Part shown: positions 22,601 through 33,274 of the stretch, one piece after another
Layout of the letters: every line of letters begins with the position of its first letter
Position numbering within the stretch: position 1 is the stretch's first letter
DNA from: Evernia prunastri
Taxonomy: Eukaryota > Ascomycota > Lecanoromycetes > Lecanorales > Parmeliaceae
DNA length: 64,000 nucleotides
Direction of reading: 5' to 3'
Assembly (NCBI GenBank): GCA_003184365.1
Contig: NKYR01000061.1
Span: 1-64,000, forward strand
Program-made: the position numbers and the translations under genes
Notes under the pieces: model-generated
Databases searched by the model: none
Told to the model about the DNA's origin: nothing
What the model saw: only the letters and a program-made list of their open reading frames with translations

Positions 22601-22757
22601 CATTGATCAGGCTCATGAGAAACAGCTAGACCGGGCCACGCGGACAGATCCAGAAGCGCCTTAATGTCGAAGTTAGGGGTCTGATCACCAGTGACATGGA
22701 GTAGGAAGGCACTATCGTAGGACCGTGTAGCAACCTCAATAAAGTCAAAAGTCGCCC
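19659..22757. other. Intergenic, about 3.1 kb, no supported gene
   Basis: Open frames up to 173 codons (21483-22004) have no domain-like composition and overlap equally long opposite-strand frames. The left end should hold the WSC gene promoter. Confidence 0.4.
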
Positions 22758-24448
22758 TCACGAACCAAGCAACAGACCCGTGCTTGCTGAAGAGTCTCTT
22801 TGCCCTGTTTCCGCTTTCTCTCCCTCCTCTTCAGAACCAGTCTCCTCGTCCCTCTTATCACCACCATCGTCCGCTTGCGCAAAACGACTCATCTCCCTTA
22901 GCTTCCTTCCGTATCTGACGAACAGCAGGGGTGTAACACAAAAGACCGTCGCGATGGCCGCAAAGATGCTCGTTGCGACGTTGCCACCCAAGCCGGTATA
23001 CATGGTATATGTAAAGAGCGGAAAGATCGCAGCCATCATTGTGCGCGACAGACTGAGGGCGGAGCAAGCAGATGCCGCGTATGGCCCGTAAGAGTCGGTA
23101 AGGTAGCCGAAAAGGATGTAGGAAAGATCATTGGTCGCATAGCCGACCAGCACAAGCCCGAACATGGACGCTATCCAGTGGACCTGCGATACAAGAGGTG
23201 GGACGGTCCACGCGAAGAGCCACAAGCCCGCAGCGAGAGCGGGGCAGGCCGTGACCAGAGAGCCGACTTTGGTCTCGGGCCGGACGGTGATGTTCTCCTT
23301 GCGATAGCGGGTGAAGAGCCTCTGGTCGTACAGACGGGGAAGGAAGTTGATCAGTAGGCCAAGTAGAAGAGGGATAAAGGACAGCGATGATGTCGTTGAC
23401 TCCGAAAATCCAAACTCAGTATACACAACGGTAAGACCTTCGGTGAGTCCATAGATGAGGCTGAAGGATATGGCCATCAGGGCGGCGCAGCAGAAAACGA
23501 TGGGTTCGGTGACGAGGAGTCCTAGAGGACGGAAGAGACTGTTTTGTGCGAACGATCGTAGCGTGACGTTTTGCTTCTCAGGGACGCGGAGGGAATCGTT
23601 ACCAGTCCTCTGTATTTCCTTGACTTTCAATTCCAAGAGGTAACCGTTACGGCTCTCGTGGAGGAAGAATGAAGCGACAATGCCGATCCCAGAGACGATG
23701 GTGGAAACGTAAAAGACCCATCGCCAACCAGCGTACGTGGTCACGTAGGCAGAATAGATGGGTCCGAGCACCAAACCCATGTTCCCGGTCAACGTGTAGA
23801 CATAGACGATCCATATGCGTGTCTCACTCTTGTACATGTCTTCGAAGCTGCCAAAAGCGACGGTGGCAGGGATTGCGGAGGAGAAACCGGTAACGAAGCG
23901 TCCGAAACATACGGCGATAACGGAGGGTACCGCTGCGATGATGGCGCTGAAGATACAGTAGACGGCAATGGCAACCATGTAGAGCGTACGCCGGCCAAAT
24001 GTTTCCGAGACTGGTGAACAGGATATGCTTCCCGTGGCCTGTCCGATGAGGCACCTTTGGCTCGTTAATTAGCTGCGCTTGATATACGAAAGTGCAAACA
24101 CCGTCTCTTACAACGACGTGAAGGTGAAGTATCCCACCGTTCTGCTGATGCCATACTCCATCCGACCTGTGTTCGATGCTGCAGTCTACGAGGACAACCC
24201 TCAGCGATATTTCCATGGAACATGGGAAGAAGAAAGCATACCCCAGACGAGCTTATGGCCGTCATCCAAAATTCGAAGAAGCACACGAGGACGACATTGT
24301 ACGCCTTCCTCGAAACACTCCAATTCCGCGGATGCTGCTTCTCATCAGGCTTCCACCTGACGAGACCATCGTTCCCGAGTCGCAGGCCATGTCTATCCAG
24401 CTCGTTGTGAAGCTCCGTGCTCTTCTCCGAAGGTGGGGAATCGACCAT
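22758..24448 (-). CDS. MFS transporter, DHA1 drug:proton antiporter type
   Basis: Three exons fit: 24448-24242, 24185-24112 and 24054-22758, giving 525 residues. Intron 1 has donor GTATGC; intron 2 has donor GTAAGA and branch point GCTAATTAAC. The cytosolic N-terminus ends in HPRNWSVSRKAYNV, the usual entry to TM1 in fungal DHA1 exporters. Family motifs follow: SETFGRRTLYMVAIAVY, GRFVTGFSSAIPATVAFGSF and LGPIYSAYVTTYAGWRWVFY. About 12 membrane segments can be counted. The C-terminus is an acidic tail (DDGGDKRDEETGSEEEGEK). Such proteins export drugs, polyamines or secondary metabolites; the substrate is not predictable. The next gene upstream on the same strand encodes a DUF1989 protein. Confidence 0.85.
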
Positions 24449-24967
24449 GACAGCGGTTCTGTGCTCAGTGTAAGAGAGAGTGCATCTGGGGGCGGACTGG
24501 GAGCGGTTTTTCCTAATAATTAGAGGCATGCAAGGAAGAACGACATGACGAGGATGAGAGGCAATCTCTGAGTCTATGGCGTCAAGTCGCAAAATGATGA
24601 AAGATGATAGCAGCCACCAAAAGCCCCCATTGGGATATTGAGCACCCACAGTAACGAAGTGTGCCCGCCGGAAGCATACATGCCGAGGAGATGGCAAGAT
24701 TGCTGTGTAGTTAGAGGATTTCCTTTTTTCCTACAAGCAAGGGCGGACGTGGAGTGCCACCACCATGACTGACGTAGACCACTTTGGGAATTCTTTCCCC
24801 CAATGGCAATGAATGAATCATGGAAAGCAACATCTGGAATCTAGAATGTGGAATGCGTCACACAATCATTACTGAAAGGGTTGCAGTAAGGTACTGTGTA
24901 CAGTACATATACTTGTTCAATACCTATATGTCTGATTCGATTTAAGCTGGGCAAGTGAAAAGTACTG

Positions 24968-24999
24968 TACCTTAGTACCTTAGTACCTTAGTACCTTAG
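24968..24999. repeat. 8-bp tandem repeat, four copies
   Basis: TACCTTAG is repeated four times without change, about 520 bp upstream of the MFS start codon. Confidence 0.9.
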
Positions 25000-25140
25000 G
25001 TATTGCCGTCATTCAGAGCTGCGTATTTCAAAAACCTGTGTCATTTTTTCACTTTCTTGGAAGTGGCAAGTAGTGTGACATAAATTAGGTAGGTACTTTA
25101 TATAAAATGCACAGATGCTTCATGACGTCTTTGTCAGAGG

Positions 25141-25176
25141 CAAATTTGCCAAATTTACCAAATTTACCAAATTTAC
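25141..25176. repeat. 9-bp tandem repeat, four copies
   Basis: CAAATTTGC is followed by three copies of CAAATTTAC, just beyond the 3' end of the DUF1989 gene. Confidence 0.9.
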
Positions 25177-25267
25177 AGCTAATGTATTTTAAAACTTCGT
25201 CCTCTACTAAATTTGGGTAGTAACTTCCCGCCCCAAATCCTAGCAGATGTCCAGCTCCCCATTCACA

Positions 25268-25891
25268 TCAACCGTGGATTCTAAATTGTATAGGCTTAAA
25301 GCTTCCACCGTTCGACTGCAATGCCGAACACGCCGTCAATGCCATCGTCAGGTCCATATCCGCTTCGAAAGTAATGTAGTCACCCGCTTTGCTCTTCGGC
25401 GGATCCACGCGCAGCTCGCCCGTTGTTCCATCAATCGCCACGTTCATGAAACAGTTGAAAGCAACCGGTATGCGATCGGACGATATGCCGTACGGAGCCA
25501 ACGCAGTGGACAAGTTGCCGAAACAGCCATGGTGGGGCTCTCTGTCTCCGTAGATGATGCGGAAAGTGTCCCTGCTACAGGGGGTCAGGAGGAAGTCGTG
25601 TCGGCCCACCGTGTCCTCGATGATGCGCAACATCACGTTGCTGCGGTTCGAGTACAAAGGGTCGCCTGTGGTGAGGTAGATGCGGCTGGCGTAGTCGAGG
25701 GGGCGTCCGGAGGAAACGACTTCGTCGAGGTCGTGGGCGTTGAAGGCGAGCAAATCGGAGACCTGTCCACCCCGGGGATCGATGACTTTCAGCCGTTGGC
25801 CCTTCTTCACCGTGAAGGCTTTGCCTGATCGGATAGGTATTTCGACGGTTTGGCCTGGAGGCAATTGCTCAGGATGTCCGCTGATAGCCAT
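25268..25891 (-). CDS. DUF1989 (urea-carboxylase-associated) family protein
   Basis: Single-exon frame of 207 residues, the normal family length. Family landmarks are LKVIDPRGGQVSDLLAFNA near residue 35, YLTTGDPLYSNRSN near 72, and the potential metal site made of TPCSRDT, REPHHGCFGN and FNCFMNVAID. In bacteria, relatives sit beside urea carboxylase or guanidine-degradation genes; the fungal role is not established. It lies upstream of, and in the same direction as, the MFS transporter, so shared regulation is possible but unproven. The N-terminus has no signal peptide, so a cytosolic location is expected. Confidence 0.85.
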   Translation of the reverse strand: MAISGHPEQLPPGQTVEIPIRSGKAFTVKKGQRLKVIDPRGGQVSDLLAFNAHDLDEVVSSGRPLDYASRIYLTTGDPLYSNRSNVMLRIIEDTVGRHDFLLTPCSRDTFRIIYGDREPHHGCFGNLSTALAPYGISSDRIPVAFNCFMNVAIDGTTGELRVDPPKSKAGDYITFEADMDLTMALTACSALQSNGGSFKPIQFRIHG

Positions 25892-26758
25892 GGCCCCGGA
25901 ACAGAATTCGTTGAAAGCTAGGGCCTTGGAAGCTTTGACAAGTTGACACTTGAATTTTCGAAGAACATATACCGATTTCCGACAGTATTGCCTCCTTGCT
26001 TCCTTGATGAGCAGGCGATCGCCTCTTTCAAGTCCGCACTGATTACGATTATGCGTCTAGTATTTCAATTGCGTCAGCATCAGGGAGGAAGACGTATTTG
26101 ACTCAGTCATGCGAATACGAGCACCATGGTCCACGGATGGCTCGTTCCCTTTCTCCTCACTTCTACTTATGGTAATTCTGCCTTTGACTTGATTACCTGA
26201 AAGACTGTTGGGGAAAGGCTAAGCATTGCCCACTCAGTGCACTTGCTGTTTTTGTCTTGATGCGTTCCTACATTCCTGCATTGCTTGGTGGATGCGGCGG
26301 ATGCGTCGGATGCGGACGCGAATTTCGGATTTGAGGAAGAAGCTCCAAAGTAATGACGACATAAAGTACCTTCAATTGTCTGTAACTAAGGTAATAAAAA
26401 ATGTGTAAAGTACCGTTTCCTCTTCTACCTTGCTATTTTTATGGACCATTTCATTTGTAATGAAAATGTCGAATTCGCATAACGGTCTGGCAAATTGCAT
26501 GTTAATGTCCATGTCCATGTCCATGGCGTCAACTACCTTATACATTACATACTTCACATGCCTCCTTACCCATCCATGTCCGCCCCGTGGGCATGTCTCC
26601 GTGAAATCATTGGATGCTCTTTCGGCTTGCTCAATAATATACTAGGTCATGTTATGCATGCTTCATGCGATTATATATTCTAATCTCCTTGCCCCAGCCA
26701 TGTATCGCCAGTCTAAGGTCCGCGGTATCCCTGGAAGACATTCTTAAGCATCAAAGCC
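25892..26758. other. Intergenic, no supported gene
   Basis: Short frames only. A run of ATGTCC hexamers lies near 26505-26523. Confidence 0.45.
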
Positions 26759-27755
26759 ATGCTCCTTACCTTGAGTCTTCTCTCCTTCTTCTTTGGCTTC
26801 CTCGTTGCAGCAGTCGTGACCTCCATACCGAAACAGACTCGTTCCGTTTTAGAGGATTCTTTGAGCAAGCTTCGCCATGTCACCGATGCATTCAATCCAT
26901 GCTCGCCTTCCAACAGCCCTTCCCCAATCCGTAACGAGAAGAACGTGATACCGACCGATGATGCCGATCTCATGACCAAGTAAGGCGATACCTGCCTGCA
27001 AAGAGTCCCCCCCCCCGTAGTCTTGACACGCTTGCAGAGCCCAGTGCGAAGACCTCCCGGAAGACAGCTGGCAGCGCAAAGCATACGACGAGGTGAAATC
27101 CATCCTCACCGCACGTAACCCGGGGGCCAAGAAATTCCTCTGCATCTACGCCACCGCCGGCTACAAGCACAACGAGCACCGTTACATCTTCATGCACTCG
27201 GAAGACCCCACCGAGCCGCGCAACCTCCGCCTCCTCGCCACCGCAATGCGCGCCTACCTCCCGCTCTCCCACACCCTCGGCCCAAACACCAGCCTCGTCA
27301 TCATGCACCCCCGCTCCGGCCCCGCGCACTCCGTCGAAACCTACCGGCAGAAATTCTGGGACCTGCTCCGCGGACTGCGGACGTGCGACCTGCGGCCCTG
27401 GCCGTGCGACATACCGCCCGCGACGGACGCCCCCAAGTGGGCCTTCTGCTTCGACGGGGTGCCCTGGTTCCCCGCCGCGATGACGCCCGCGCACGAGCAG
27501 CGGCAGTCCCGCCACGCGCCCTGCTTCACCGTGGCCATGCAGCCGAAGTGGGTTTTTGACAACCTCTTCAGCACGCCGGAGAAGCGGCGGGCCGCCGTGG
27601 GCGCGGTCCGGAAACTGATGCCCGCGTACGACGAGATCGAACCGAGTCCGGATCTGTCGGCGTATGGGACCGAGGGTACGACGGAGGCGCATCAGTACTA
27701 TCTGCTGGATGAGAACACGACGAGTTACTGTCCGTATGAGGACCTCGACAGGTGA
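26759..27755 (+). CDS. YqcI/YcgG family protein with N-terminal membrane/signal segment
   Basis: Two exons, 26759-26979 and 27038-27755, give about 312 residues. The 58-bp intron has donor GTAAGG and acceptor GCAG. The N-terminus is a strong hydrophobic segment (MLLTLSLLSFFFGFLVAAVV), a membrane anchor or signal. The family core spans about residues 75-300: KKFLCIYATAGYKHNEHRYI, DLRPWPCDIP, WAFCFDGVPWFP, AHEQRQSRHAPCFTV, QPKWVFDNLFSTPEKR and CPYEDLDR. Molecular function is unknown for the family. Exon 2 is GC-rich compared with its surroundings. A broken relative lies at 8536-9156. Confidence 0.8.
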
Positions 27756-29493
27756 TATTCGTAGTCAGCCGAGCGCTGTTGAGATTTTCATGTATTTCGA
27801 AGAATCGAAAAAGTTAATAGAGGCAATGGCGAGGGAGGCATAGCAGTATCGTGCCGATCGAATCACCCCATGTGAGAGATTAGCATGCTTCTCAGGCATA
27901 TACCTTAAGTAGCCTTCACACCACTCCATAGGAAATTAATCCATCCTCCATAATCAAATTCCAACACCTATCCCTTCTCTCCACCACGGCACGCAGCCGA
28001 CCACGAATTACCCATATGCCATTTGATTCCCAGGCGAGCAACGACCCAGAAACACTCGCAAATCCAGTCCGCAAACCCTTCTTCCACCTTTCACAAAAAT
28101 GGGCCTGTCACAAAACAGCCAAGCAACATACACCCCACCTCCCACCCAAGAGCATCCCAAACCTTTCCCGTACGAGCGAGCACAAACACAAAGCCCACAC
28201 ACCGACCCCAGCAAACCACCCCCAGTTTCCCCCCTACACTTCAACCCACCATCCTGTAACCGTAGCGCTACTATTCGCTGTCCCGAGCAAAGCGAACACT
28301 ATAGCCTCAAATAAAAACCTTCGTCAATCGTCCCAGCCAATCAAACACAGTCCTAACCAACAGTCCCGCTTAATCCTGTTGGGGAATTTGGCCATGTAGG
28401 ATTGATTCGGTTTTTTTTATGTCTTAGTGTGAAGGCCACTTGTATATCTGAGAAGCATACCGACTTGTCACCTGAGGGTGTCCACAACACAGGAGTGCGG
28501 GCATCGTTTCCAGCAAAATGTCATCATCCGTATACCTTACCTGGCGAAAGAGTCCATGCCGCACCGCGCGCAGCCCTGAAAGTTTCACTCTGTTGAGACT
28601 CCCCCATTAATGATCTCTCATGCACCACGGTAGGGGTTGGACCACTACCGTAGGAAGCTGCTAGTCGTTTGTGAGCCTTTACTATGGCCCATGGTATTGC
28701 TGCCAGATGAGCATAACCTCGGTGGTCACCACGCAGGGAAGAATAAAGCACAGATAAGACAGAAGAAGAGGCTGGCCGCATTTGGAGGAAATTGGTTCAG
28801 GTTGGAGTAACTACCTAATGATGCATATCGCTTACCGTACCTTACCTTAGTGATACCCCCAAGTAGTTGTGAGCTCTCAGTCCACTTGGCCCAGCGTGCT
28901 GAGCGTCACCGACCCTCGTAAGTACAGATTCCCCGTAATTTGTCTCGAGATTGGTGTCGTCACGGCCGCGCACGCGCAACCAACAGTCTCTGATGATGCA
29001 AAGACGACAATTACATTCGAGATGCTTATGAGCAGGATGATTCCAATGCGGCCTACAACAAGGGTTTCATATGGCAAAGCAGCTAGTGGACCGGGAGCGA
29101 GAAAGCAAAAGAAGTTGAACACAAGGGAACCGTGAAGGTCTGCATATTTGATTCCGAACGAGTCACGGGAGCAGCTTGCGTATGGGTCTGCATGAGTGGA
29201 TTTGATTATTGTACAAGACTAAGGTGATAAGTGCAACATTTGCATCGTTCTGCGCGTATGACTAGCACAGGCTTGGAGTGCCGAAAGAATGGAGACACGA
29301 ACATAATCTGAAGGAAAAGAGACAACACGCTTGCTCCCAGAAGGGGGATGCTGCCATTTTGATACACGATGTGTTTCGACAAGGACTCAGATCGTAACCT
29401 TGAACGCGCGGCTTCAGCACCCTTTCCATTGCGCACAACTCAAGCCACAAACCCCTCTTTCAACAGTCACACCTCCTCCTCTTTTGATCGCAC
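27756..29493. other. Intergenic, no supported gene
   Basis: A C-rich, proline/lysine-coding stretch at 28016-28399 and a hydrophobic 81-codon minus-strand frame at 28877-29122 were looked at. Neither can be assigned or joined to neighbouring exons. Confidence 0.4.
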
Positions 29494-30705
29494 CTACAAC
29501 TTCCTGCCCACACGGCAACCTTTGAACGTAGGCATCCCATGATCCCACGTCAAACCGTCCGGATTCCCGTTGCGATCGACACAAGCCGGGAAGTGGGACC
29601 TGACGTGGGATTTGACGGCGTAAGCCCCTTTGCACCTGGGGCAGCGGAGGTTCAGGGGCCGGTTTCCGCGGGAGAGGCACCTGGCTTGCACGGGCGCTTG
29701 TCCTGGGGCGAGCGTCGAGGGGATCACGACCCCGCTGACGGCGTCGAGTTTGGCGTACATGGTGTCGATACGAGCGGCTCTTTTGGCTAGCAGGGCCGCT
29801 GACGGTTGGAATGGTTGCGATGAGGAGGTACTGGGTTGTGATGTTGAAGCACTGGGTTGCAATGTTGAGGCACTGGGCTGTGGTGCTGAAGGACTGGGTT
29901 GTGGTGCCAAAGTACTGGCTTGGTTGCCCCGCATAGTAGATGAAGCATCGTATCGTTCTACTAAGGTTGCTTCATTGGCTCCGTGATGCAATCCTCCTTT
30001 TCCTGAATCTTCCACCGCATCGTCGCAACGCGCGCCATCCCGATTGCCATTCTTTGTCGATGCGTTGCTCTTGTTTGAGTCTTGAGAGAGAATTGCTGGT
30101 GCTTCCGGATTTGTTGGCAAAGTGTAAGCTCGGGAGCTGCTGTTGGACTGCAATGGCTGATATCGTAGTTTGGGTGGTATTGATCCCTGATAAGCCGAGC
30201 GAGTGCTAGGCTGAGGGCGCCCTGGGGGATGGGTGTCCCAGTAGTATGAGGTTTTTTGCTGGTCGCGCTTTTTACCTGTGAAAGCTGTGAGCAAAGGTCG
30301 GAAGCAATATTGGGAGTACACACCCTCATCATTTGCAATAGGAGATGATGGCTGGCCCAGAGGAAGTTGATTGCCATTGGACTTTTGCTGATGACTAGCT
30401 GACTGATAAGGGGCCAGAGAACCGTGAGACGATTCTGCACTTGAGTTAGGCGTTGTGTTGTATAGATATGCAAATAACGAATCAGATGCATAGTGAGGGT
30501 GATCTGCCTTACTGAACATTGATATTGGTGGTAAAGTAATTTGAGGTCCTTGCCCGTCGTCACGCTGAATAACATACGCTCGGTGCCGGTCAAGTTGACC
30601 ATTGGATGTCAGACATGTGAACTGATTTTGACGCCACACATCGAAACGAGGATCTGATTCATCTAGCCGTGCACGAGAATTCTCATCTGACAGATTACCT
30701 GACAT
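29494..30705 (-). CDS. Hypothetical protein with C-terminal CxxC-H-C zinc-finger-like motif
   Basis: Single-exon frame of 403 residues. Most of it is low-complexity and probably disordered, rich in Ser, Gln, Pro and Asn. A degenerate repeat lies around residues 270-300 (QPSPSAPQPSASTLQPSAST). The last 60 residues form a conserved-looking module, CPRCKGAYAVKSHVRSHFPA then CVDRNGNPDGLTWDHG. It resembles a C2H2-like finger followed by the NGNPxGxxWxxH tail found in many uncharacterised fungal proteins. A nuclear role is possible but not shown. Its start is 254 bp from the start of the divergent segment at 30959, which belongs to a broken hydrolase on the same strand. Confidence 0.65.
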   Translation of the reverse strand: MSGNLSDENSRARLDESDPRFDVWRQNQFTCLTSNGQLDRHRAYVIQRDDGQGPQITLPPISMFSKADHPHYASDSLFAYLYNTTPNSSAESSHGSLAPYQSASHQQKSNGNQLPLGQPSSPIANDEGVYSQYCFRPLLTAFTGKKRDQQKTSYYWDTHPPGRPQPSTRSAYQGSIPPKLRYQPLQSNSSSRAYTLPTNPEAPAILSQDSNKSNASTKNGNRDGARCDDAVEDSGKGGLHHGANEATLVERYDASSTMRGNQASTLAPQPSPSAPQPSASTLQPSASTSQPSTSSSQPFQPSAALLAKRAARIDTMYAKLDAVSGVVIPSTLAPGQAPVQARCLSRGNRPLNLRCPRCKGAYAVKSHVRSHFPACVDRNGNPDGLTWDHGMPTFKGCRVGRKL

Positions 30706-30958
30706 TTTGACTAGACAAAGACCATTGAGACTGTGGTATTAAGAATGTGAGGGATGGTAGAAAGAGACGGTTGATGTGAAAGCTAGTGATGGTGTTAAGA
30801 CTTGTTTATTTTTTCGGCTTTTCCGTAGGGCGTAGCGTGTTTTTCGCCAAGCAAACTGCACTTTCAGTGACAACCATTTTGACTCTGGCGCAATTGTCTG
30901 TGAGAACACCAAAAAAGCCCATCGTGCTTTCTCAAATTAGCCCTCTTGCCTTCTCTGG

Positions 30959-31933
30959 CTATAGCGACCTTTTAGAGTTCCTGTTCAGCACCTCAATGAT
31001 CCAATCCTTCCCTTTCACACTCTCTGGCAAACGATATGTGAATGCAATGGGAAAGCAATGCATCTGCTTCTCCCACTCCAACCACTCTCCACTTACTCCA
31101 GCTGCTTGAGATTTATCTCGAAAAAGTAAGGTATCAGGAGTGAGTATATCATAGCCACCGGTCAAACCATGAACGCTGACATGTCTTTCCTTCAGAATTA
31201 TGAGGTCTGCAAGTACAGGAGAGAGCCTTGGATCTGAGAGGCCCCATGAATCTGCCCAGGATTTCGCTGTCTCAATCTCAATGGGTAGTCGTAACACCGG
31301 ATCGTACCTCTCCACTTCCCGGATTTTCGAGTTTGTGAAGCGGAGATCCACAGCCGGAGCGATTAGCATCAAATTCGCTGGGCCTTTTATTTCCGGACGG
31401 GTCTTCAAAACTTCCAGCATCACAGCCAAGACAAGATTTCCTCCGGAAGAATCACCGGCAAAGCTGAGTGTCTCATCTCGCCCATTGCTCAAAAGAGTTC
31501 TGAACAGCTTCACGAGATGGGGAATTGTCACCGGAGCAGGACTATGAGGCGCAAGCGGAGGACTGATGAGGCTGATCACGGAATCTGGTATCCGCTTACT
31601 CAACTCCGCGATGAACCTCCAGTGGTTAGAGGAGGGCGGCATGCAGAAACTGCCACCGGCAACGTAATAGACTCGGCGTGTCTGGTTTGCGTTCTTGTGA
31701 GCTTCAGGACATTTTGCGGTCAGGTCTTAGATCCACACATCGTCCACCCGCCGCTCGGATACATTGCATTGGGAGGCTATCGACGCGGGTGGCTTCAACT
31801 GAGGAGAGCCTGGAGGTAATGGTTTGCCAGGCTTGGAGATCAAGGAGCCGAAAGGACGAATGAGGAATTGAAGAAGCGCTGTCGGCAGGGATCGATTATA
31901 ATGTTTTGAGACCTTGATGCTTGTATCCATCAT
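30959..31933 (-). pseudogene. Alpha/beta hydrolase (hormone-sensitive-lipase type) interrupted by one stop codon
   Basis: One continuous minus-strand frame carries a single in-frame TAA at 31727-31729. Before it lies the N-terminal part (MMDTSIKVSKHYNRSLPTAL to VSERRVDDVWI); immediately after it, DLTAKCPEAHKNANQ and the oxyanion-hole strand RRVYYVAGGSF. The catalytic set looks intact: nucleophile elbow FAGDSSGGN, acid GGYDILTPD and histidine KQMHCFP. Members usually have an aromatic residue where the stop stands, so one substitution (TAC or TAT to TAA) would explain it. Total length without the stop is about 324 residues, normal for the family. It may be a very young pseudogene, a readthrough gene or a base-call error. 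Confidence 0.75.
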
Positions 31934-32224
31934 ACAGACGTTTACATACGATCGAAAGGTACCTACTTCATGATGATAATGGATGAACGGCCATATTCGA
32001 TGGAGGATGATATTGTAATTTTGACGTAGCATTACTCTTGGACATTGCACAAAATTGTGCACTTCGCACTAGTTTTATGCATTTAACATCACCGTGCATA
32101 GCTAGTTGGAAGGAGCAGGCGGAGTCTCGAGCAGCTTAGTCATAGATAGCCTAGGTAGTGGGGGAGTATCTCTCCTGCAGGAGCCTTCATAGAATATCAT
32201 CTTCGTGCTACCCACTTTCTGCCT

Positions 32225-33182
32225 GTGCCCGAACCACCGTACACTGCCTTAATGGGTAAAGTCTCTACAATCTACGACCTCTGTGTTGACCATGCGCCTG
32301 GCCCCTCTTTCACCAGAGAGGGACCTTTCTGCTACTCTGACCTGCCCCCCGAGCTCCGCGAAAAGATTTTGAGGCTACTGCTGGTTCGTGGGAACGTCGC
32401 AATGGGCAAGCAAGGGGCAATTAAGAACCGTTTTAGCCATTGGAGCCATGAGAGACCGATGTGGCAACTACTCATGGTGAGCCGTCAGTTGCGGGCTGAG
32501 GCCAGCGCTGTCCTCTACGCACTAAGACACAATACATTCTACTTTCCAATCGACGGTAACATGTTACTACCTTCATTCTACTTACGTCCATGGAACAGTA
32601 CGATGTTTGAGACCGGTCCGCCCCGAATCGAGAAGATTGATTGCGCTTTTGATATGGGCGATTTCAAAGACACCACCTTCAATGTGTACGAGGATGCGAA
32701 ATCCGCCTACGATGCTCGTGTAACGGTTCCTGGGGGCTTGTCGTTCTAACAAATTCCACGGTCCGAGCGATTGGAGTTTCTACATAGCATTTACAGCTCC
32801 AAGCTGCAGAGGGTATGGGTCGGCATGGCTAGGGCTTTTTGCGTGATTAAACTCCATCTGCTACGATTAGACCTCAGTAAAGCGCGTTGTGCGGTTGGAT
32901 GCTGCCGATACATAGAGGAAGCTATGGGTGTACTGGGCTTGGTCCGTTTTGGCCGGGGGCCATACCTCGAGCGAATTGAAATCCTTGGAGTATTGGATCA
33001 TGAGAAGGGAGGTCTGATGAGATATATCGAGCAACGGAACATCATATCAAGGGATTGCTATGCCTTCGTCGACAATCCAGGCTGCACCTGTGACGTAAGT
33101 CGCCGGAAGGGAACCCCACACGATTTCTCTGGCTGACAGTTTAATCATTCAGATCGATCCCGAAGCCTGCTGTTACGGATGA
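32225..33182 (+). CDS. F-box/2EXR-like fungal protein
   Basis: Proposed exons are 32225-32719, 32768-33094 and 33153-33182, about 283 residues. An F-box/2EXR-type start, YSDLPPELREKILRLLL, lies near residue 38. It is followed by WQLLMVSRQLRAEASAVLYA, the usual helix in which fungal members report on ancestral F-box structure. The last intron is clear: donor GTAAGT, branch GCTGAC, acceptor CAG, adding IDPEACCYG. The first intron is doubtful. It is 48 bp, in frame, with donor GTAACG, branch TTCTAAC and an unusual GAG acceptor; without it a TAA at 32747-32749 ends the frame. The gene is therefore either intact with a very short intron or a pseudogene with one nonsense codon. Confidence 0.6.
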
Positions 33183-33274
33183 AGCATTCCAACAACAGCA
33201 ATGGCAGTGATGACAACCACTTGCGTCACCGGCGCAGGCGGTGGTACATAGAGATGAGCGATTGTTGAAGGATT

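Larger units (their letters stand above)
24449..25267. other. Intergenic promoter region of the MFS gene, with short tandem repeats
   Basis: About 820 bp between two same-strand genes. It is AT-rich and contains two small tandem arrays listed separately; no gene is seen. Confidence 0.5.

Noticed and set aside
28016..28399. 127-codon Pro/Lys/His-rich frame
   Set aside because: Overlapped in other frames by similar low-complexity frames; a by-product of C-rich sequence.
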